Below the pieces are notes generated by a model. That model was not told where the DNA came from and did no database searches. It saw nothing but the letters and a program-made list of their open reading frames with translations. The position numbers and the translations under genes were made by a program. A DNA stretch of 17,189 bases, from the NCBI GenBank assembly GCA_041936745.1, contig JBHGWS010000013.1:1-17189 (forward strand), written 5' to 3'. Each line of letters opens with the position of its first letter. Within the stretch, counting starts at the first letter, position 1. Shown here piece after piece: positions 14,401 to 17,189 of this stretch. The stretch is from Darwinibacter acetoxidans_A (GTDB taxonomy: Bacteria; Bacillota; Limnochordia; Darwinibacteriales; Darwinibacteriaceae).

Positions 14401-14448
14401 GGTTGCAGGTTTGACTCTCCAGCCTTCTCTGCCCTTGAACTGCAAAGA
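14401..14448 (-). pseudogene. Decayed tRNA-Asn remnant
   Basis: Aligned to the intact tRNA-Asn at 16719-16793, the 5' half is clearly related: CAGTTCAAGGGCAGAG against TAGCTCAATGGCAGAG of the D-arm, then GGCT of the anticodon stem. The anticodon loop and variable arm are deleted, and only a fragment like the T-arm (GAGAGTCAAACC) remains. It is about 48 bases instead of 75 and cannot fold as a tRNA. Confidence 0.7.
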
Positions 14449-14451
14449 ACG

Positions 14452-14500
14452 AAAAATCTCCCGTGCGGCACCGAATTTAATAAAAGGTACTGCACAGGAG
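14452..14500 (-). repeat. Spacer hairpin, copy 1 (shared with the 5S-tRNA spacer at 16796-16846)
   Basis: A 15-position stem (arms 14458-14472 and 14486-14500; one A-C mismatch, two G-U pairs) with a 13-base loop is followed on the minus strand by ATTTTT, so it looks like an intrinsic terminator. Sixteen bases (14463-14478) are identical to 16808-16823 in the intact operon. Confidence 0.75.
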
Positions 14501-14513
14501 ATAATTTATTTAT

Positions 14514-14643
14514 CTTGGCAGCATGTGGGATATTCGCGAATTATTCCGCTGAGGGCCTTAATTATTCGGGACGGGTTGTAAGCGGTTTCCCCAGATTGCC
14601 ACTTGATTTCGCGTGTAGGCCCGCAAAAATCTTTAGCCACCAT
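14514..14643 (-). pseudogene. Decayed 5S rRNA remnant
   Basis: On the minus strand the segment begins TGGTGGCTAAAG and ends GCTGCCAAG like the real 5S (16857-16972). In between it contains CCCGTCCCGAA, TAATTAAGGCCCTCAGCGG, and a shortened 3' half aligned with the 5S loop regions. About 35 extra bases sit in the 5' half and several segments of the 3' half are missing. Seven pairs of the terminal helix can still form. It starts 13 bases after the chemoreceptor stop codon. Confidence 0.7.
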
Positions 14644-14656
14644 TTTATCTTATTGA

Positions 14657-16234
14657 TTAAAGCCTGAACCTGCTCATTTGCCGTGTAACCTCTTCCGCCG
14701 CCTCAGAGACTTCTACAGCCGAGGCCGCCATTTGTTCTGTTGAGGCAGACTGTTCCTCAGTTGTAGCCCCCATCTCTTGAGCACCAGCGGCTAATCTTTG
14801 AGTCTCTGACGTCACTTCGTCAATTTCTCGCACAACCACTTCTATAATATCAGCGATGCTTCTAAACATCTCCCCGCTTTGGGTTACTACGTCCATACCT
14901 ACTTGTACTTTCTCTGCTGCGACATCAGCCCGCTCTACAGAGTTTAGTGCTGAAGCACCAATTTGTTGTAATAAGTGAGTGATTTCCCCCGCCGCTTGCG
15001 CAGATTGCTCAGCAAGTTTTCGTACTTCTTCGGCCACAACTGCGAAACCCCTACCTTGTTCCCCGGCTCGAGCTGCCTCGATAGCTGCATTCAGGGCTAA
15101 CAGATTGGTTTGATCCGCAATTCCCGTAATTAAAGTGACAATTTGGCCGATTTCTTCTGACTGCCGGCCCAAATCCCTAATCTCGGCTGCCAAAAGATTG
15201 ACCTCTTCGTTGATATCATTCATGGTCTGAACTGTTCTTTCGATCTGGTGAGCACCTTCGACGGATAAATCACTGGTTTTAAGCGCCGAATCTGCCATAT
15301 CTTGGGCATTGCCGCTTAAGCGGTCAACGGCGCCGGCAAAGTGATTCGCAGTACTGGCTAATTCCTCCACGGAGGCACTAGTTTGTTGTGCTCCCGCGGA
15401 CATTTCCTGCGCCGATCGGCTTACAATGTTCACGGCTTCAATCACACCCGCGGCCATCTCCCGAAGCCCGATGCGCATCCCATTCAAAGCTTCGGTTAAA
15501 AGCCCTATTTCATCCCGGCTTTTGTAATCCACATCGTCCACAGCCAGATTCCCTTGGCTAATTTCCTGGGCAAAAGAAAGCAAACGGTTCACAGGCCTTG
15601 TGATACCCCTGGTAATCACATACACTACCGCGATGGCTACAACATAAGACAAACCTAGAAGAATCAAGACTAGGTTGCGAGCCTCACCTGCATCGCGGCT
15701 GGCGGCCTCGTTAAAATCTGCCGCCGAAGCCTGGGCGGCACGTACAATTTCTTGAATATGGCCTTCGATTAATTCAATATGCGGCGCGTTCTCTTCCACA
15801 TCAGAGTTAAAGGCTAAATCCCTTAAACCGATTTCCCGATACCGGATGATCTCATCTCTGATCTCTTTCCAATCTAAGATTGCAGTTAACGCAGTATCCA
15901 ATAGTTCGTGTTCGCCCAAAGCTAGTTCCTTGATAACGTCGAAAGTAGCAATAATATCCTGCTCAAGCTCATCTATGGTCGCCACGTTTTCCGCCAGTAG
16001 TTCTACATCCGTGGCTACCAGAATCCTGGCTAAAGTCCGATCAATGTCGATAACATTCCCTTGAACCCTTAGAATTTCGGTATGTACTGCGTAAGGATGT
16101 TCATACATCTGCCTTGTGGAATCAGCAATTTGATTCATATAACCTATGCCCACTACAGTCACTACGGTACTTATTAAAAGCACAAGGGCAAAACCAACCG
16201 TCAATTTCATCGATAGCTTCAGGTTACGGAACAT
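14657..16234 (-). CDS. Methyl-accepting chemotaxis protein (transmembrane chemoreceptor)
   Basis: 525 residues; ATG at 16234 with GGGAGGGG upstream. Transmembrane helix 1 is about residues 11-33. The extracytoplasmic sensor of about 150 residues is all-helical and acidic, like four-helix-bundle MCP domains. Transmembrane helix 2 is about 187-208, and HAMP about 209-262 (TRGITRPVNRLLSFAQEISQGNL... DEIGLLTEALNGM). The cytoplasmic coiled-coil signalling domain runs to the C-terminus and has the highly conserved hairpin tip around IADQTNLLALNAAIEAARAGEQGRGFAVVAEEVRKLAEQS, which binds CheA/CheW. It contains several Gln/Glu-rich methylation-type stretches (AQQTSASVEELAS; TTEEQSASTEQMAASA). There is no C-terminal CheR-tethering pentapeptide. 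The ligand is unknown. It is flanked by the decayed and the intact rRNA-operon tails, and no che genes are nearby. Confidence 0.97.
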   Translation of the reverse strand: MFRNLKLSMKLTVGFALVLLISTVVTVVGIGYMNQIADSTRQMYEHPYAVHTEILRVQGNVIDIDRTLARILVATDVELLAENVATIDELEQDIIATFDVIKELALGEHELLDTALTAILDWKEIRDEIIRYREIGLRDLAFNSDVEENAPHIELIEGHIQEIVRAAQASAADFNEAASRDAGEARNLVLILLGLSYVVAIAVVYVITRGITRPVNRLLSFAQEISQGNLAVDDVDYKSRDEIGLLTEALNGMRIGLREMAAGVIEAVNIVSRSAQEMSAGAQQTSASVEELASTANHFAGAVDRLSGNAQDMADSALKTSDLSVEGAHQIERTVQTMNDINEEVNLLAAEIRDLGRQSEEIGQIVTLITGIADQTNLLALNAAIEAARAGEQGRGFAVVAEEVRKLAEQSAQAAGEITHLLQQIGASALNSVERADVAAEKVQVGMDVVTQSGEMFRSIADIIEVVVREIDEVTSETQRLAAGAQEMGATTEEQSASTEQMAASAVEVSEAAEEVTRQMSRFRL

Positions 16235-16308
16235 TTGATCCCCTCCCAGGATTTTTTCACTTCTTCTGTATGGCTCCGGGCAACGCCGGGATTTCCTTGG
16301 TCCCTAAC

Positions 16309-16328
16309 TTAAACGATTCCTAGTTTAA
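16309..16328. repeat. Inverted repeat in the chemoreceptor upstream region
   Basis: TTAAAC, an 8-base spacer and GTTTAA form a perfect 6-bp inverted repeat 75 bases upstream of the chemoreceptor ATG. It may be an operator or a small mRNA stem; nothing further can be said. The remaining bases from 16235 to 16471 show no gene. A poor sigma-D-like match (TAAT, 15 bases, ACCGGTAG on the minus strand near 16410-16430) was noted but is too weak to annotate. Confidence 0.35.
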
Positions 16329-16471
16329 CCACCAATTCTTCTTAAACAACAATTCTCCAACTTTTACCGAATTTTAGATGTGGATTGTTCGTAAACGAAG
16401 CACCCTACCGGTAAAAAAGTATTTTGCATTAGAGCCCTCCGTTGCTCTTGCCGGACAATTTTCCGTTTAAT

Positions 16472-16573
16472 ATAAAAAGCCTCTTCCAAAAATTGAAAAA
16501 GGCGGCACAGCTCATCCCGGCGTACACTCTAGATCCGTTACTCACCCTTTCGGGATTTTTGGATTTTTCTGTT
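16472..16573 (-). ncRNA. Candidate small RNA or terminated leader upstream of the chemoreceptor gene
   Basis: A well-matched promoter (16580-16608) should start transcription near 16573. About 70 bases later a 9-bp stem with two G-U pairs (16479-16487 and 16495-16503), followed by five T on the minus strand, forms an intrinsic terminator. In between, ATCCCG (16551-16556) can pair with CGGGAT (16514-16519), and CCC-GAAA-GGG is an alternative small hairpin. Thus a self-contained RNA of about 100 bases is predicted. No known riboswitch consensus is recognised. The terminator is about 240 bases from the chemoreceptor start, which favours a separate small RNA over a classic riboswitch. No open reading frame looks real here. 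Confidence 0.45.
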
Positions 16574-16579
16574 GCAATA

Positions 16580-16608
16580 ATTGTCTCACAAACTGCTTTC
16601 ATTGTCAA
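16580..16608 (-). promoter_or_regulatory. Sigma-A promoter with extended -10, upstream of candidate small RNA
   Basis: On the minus strand a perfect TTGACA (16603-16608), a 17-base spacer and GACAAT (16580-16585), preceded by TGA as an extended -10 element. It is placed between the tRNA-Asn terminator and the chemoreceptor gene. Confidence 0.65.
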
Positions 16609-16672
16609 AATAAAAAGCCCACTTAAGCCGCCCGCCTCTTTAGTGCTACTGCGAGTAATAAATATGGGTACT

Positions 16673-16709
16673 AAAAAAGACACCTTGCTTTTCACTTATC
16701 AGGTGTCTT
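16673..16709 (-). terminator. Intrinsic terminator of the rRNA/tRNA-Asn operon
   Basis: On the minus strand AAGACACC and GGTGTCTT (16702-16709 and 16677-16684) form a perfect 8-bp stem with a 17-base loop, then TTTT. It begins 9 bases after the encoded CCA of tRNA-Asn. Confidence 0.9.
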
Positions 16710-16718
16710 AATTAATAA

Positions 16719-16793
<75 letters not shown>

Positions 16794-16795
16794 GC

Positions 16796-16846
16796 GAAAA
16801 GTCTCCAGTGCGGCACCGAATTTGAATTAGCAGCACCGCACAAGAG
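16796..16846 (-). repeat. Spacer hairpin, copy 2, between 5S rRNA and tRNA-Asn
   Basis: Arms 16803-16817 and 16832-16846 pair over 15 positions (one T-T mismatch, several G-U pairs) with a 14-base loop, followed by ACTTTT on the minus strand. It lies in the 63-base 5S to tRNA-Asn spacer. It could be a processing stem for RNase III-type cleavage or a leaky terminator, since tRNA-Asn downstream must still be transcribed. Confidence 0.7.
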
Positions 16847-16856
16847 GAAAAATAAT

Positions 16857-16972
<116 letters not shown>

Positions 16973-17163
16973 AAGAATTGATCTTGAGACTTGATCTTGA
17001 GACCACATTTTCTTATTCAATTAAGTTATCCAGCCTTGTCTCAAGCTCCTGGAGTATTTGCTTCGCAAAACTCCACTCAAAGCTGAGACATCAAAGATGA
17101 ACATTCAAAACTGCACAACGTAAACTTATTCCTCAAAGCTTGAATCCTTAAGTCATTGTAGTA
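16973..17163 (-). other. 23S-5S intergenic spacer with processing stem and tandem repeat
   Basis: 191 bases without a gene. A long imperfect inverted repeat spans 17037-17090: outer arms TGTCTCAAGCT / AGCTGAGACA and an inner hairpin GGAGTATTTGC / GCAAAACTCC. It is likely an rRNA-processing stem. A 13-base unit, TTGATCTTGAGAC, is repeated in tandem at 16978-16990 and 16991-17003. The spacer also carries a GTGCAGTTTTGAATG-type stretch commonly seen near Firmicutes rRNA genes. Confidence 0.7.
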
Positions 17164-17189
17164 GGTCAAGCCCTCGACCAATTAGTACC
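17164..17189 (-). rRNA. rrl: 23S ribosomal RNA, extreme 3' end only
   Basis: On the minus strand the window edge reads GGTACTAATTGGTCGAGGGC then TTGACC, the conserved 3' terminus of bacterial 23S rRNA. The mature end is estimated near 17164; the rest lies beyond the right edge. Confidence 0.88.

Noticed and set aside
16235..16320. Possible cyclic-di-GMP riboswitch in the chemoreceptor leader (GCCCGG and GGGA..TCCC hairpins)
   Set aside because: The conserved GEMM elements (CAGGGCAAACC, GGACGCAAAGCC) are absent on the chemoreceptor strand.
16514..16565. Plus-strand terminator (ATCCCG ... CGGGAT followed by TTTTT)
   Set aside because: The loop is over 30 bases and no plus-strand gene lies upstream; the pairing is more useful as part of the minus-strand RNA.
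16429..16711. Open reading frames of 88-89 codons on both strands between the chemoreceptor and tRNA-Asn
   Set aside because: They overlap a promoter, two terminators and the candidate RNA, have no ribosome binding site and no recognisable protein features.

Overview
The window looks like a chromosomal piece of an endospore-forming, fermentative Bacillota (Clostridia/Limnochordia-like) bacterium. The reasons are a SpoIIP-family protein, a YtvI-type membrane protein and a SleB-type cortex hydrolase close together, an acetate kinase next to a 3-hydroxyacyl-CoA dehydrogenase, strong AGGAGG-type ribosome binding sites, many GTG/TTG starts, and a Firmicutes-like rRNA operon tail. The species cannot be named from sequence alone.

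Layout: (1) 1-670, minus: 5' part of guaB, cut by the left edge. (2) 932-3013, plus: a two-gene operon of an hbd-like dehydrogenase and ackA, closed by a near-perfect terminator. (3) 3057-6763: a sporulation/cell-wall block. A LysM-SleB hydrolase (minus) is divergent from ytvI (plus), followed by an overlapping pair, a seven-helix membrane protein and a SpoIIP-like hydrolase. (4) 6772-13577, minus: a five-gene operon read in the order ROK repressor, ion-transporter-superfamily permease, hydantoinase-A-like protein without its HyuB partner, FAD-dependent oxidoreductase, orphan TIM-barrel protein. A palindrome lies inside the ROK promoter and is the obvious candidate operator. (5) 13671-14303, minus: a stand-alone ImmA/IrrE-like metallopeptidase. 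(6) 14371-14643, minus: a decayed second copy of the rRNA operon tail (5S remnant, spacer hairpin, tRNA-Asn remnant, terminator). (7) 14657-16234, minus: a methyl-accepting chemotaxis protein. (8) 16472-16608, minus: a promoter followed by about 100 nt and a terminator, a candidate small RNA or attenuated leader. (9) 16673-17189, minus: intact rRNA operon tail (23S 3' end, 5S, tRNA-Asn, terminator).

How it works together: the hbd-ackA pair suits fermentative acyl-CoA metabolism with ATP formation from acetyl phosphate. The 3-6.8 kb block belongs to spore formation and cortex breakdown. The ROK-controlled operon reads as an uptake and catabolism module for an unknown small molecule. It is the best candidate for an undescribed pathway, because HyuA is alone, has unusual motifs, and is paired with an oxidoreductase and an unassigned barrel protein. 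The relic rRNA tail shows that this chromosomal junction has been rearranged around the chemoreceptor gene.
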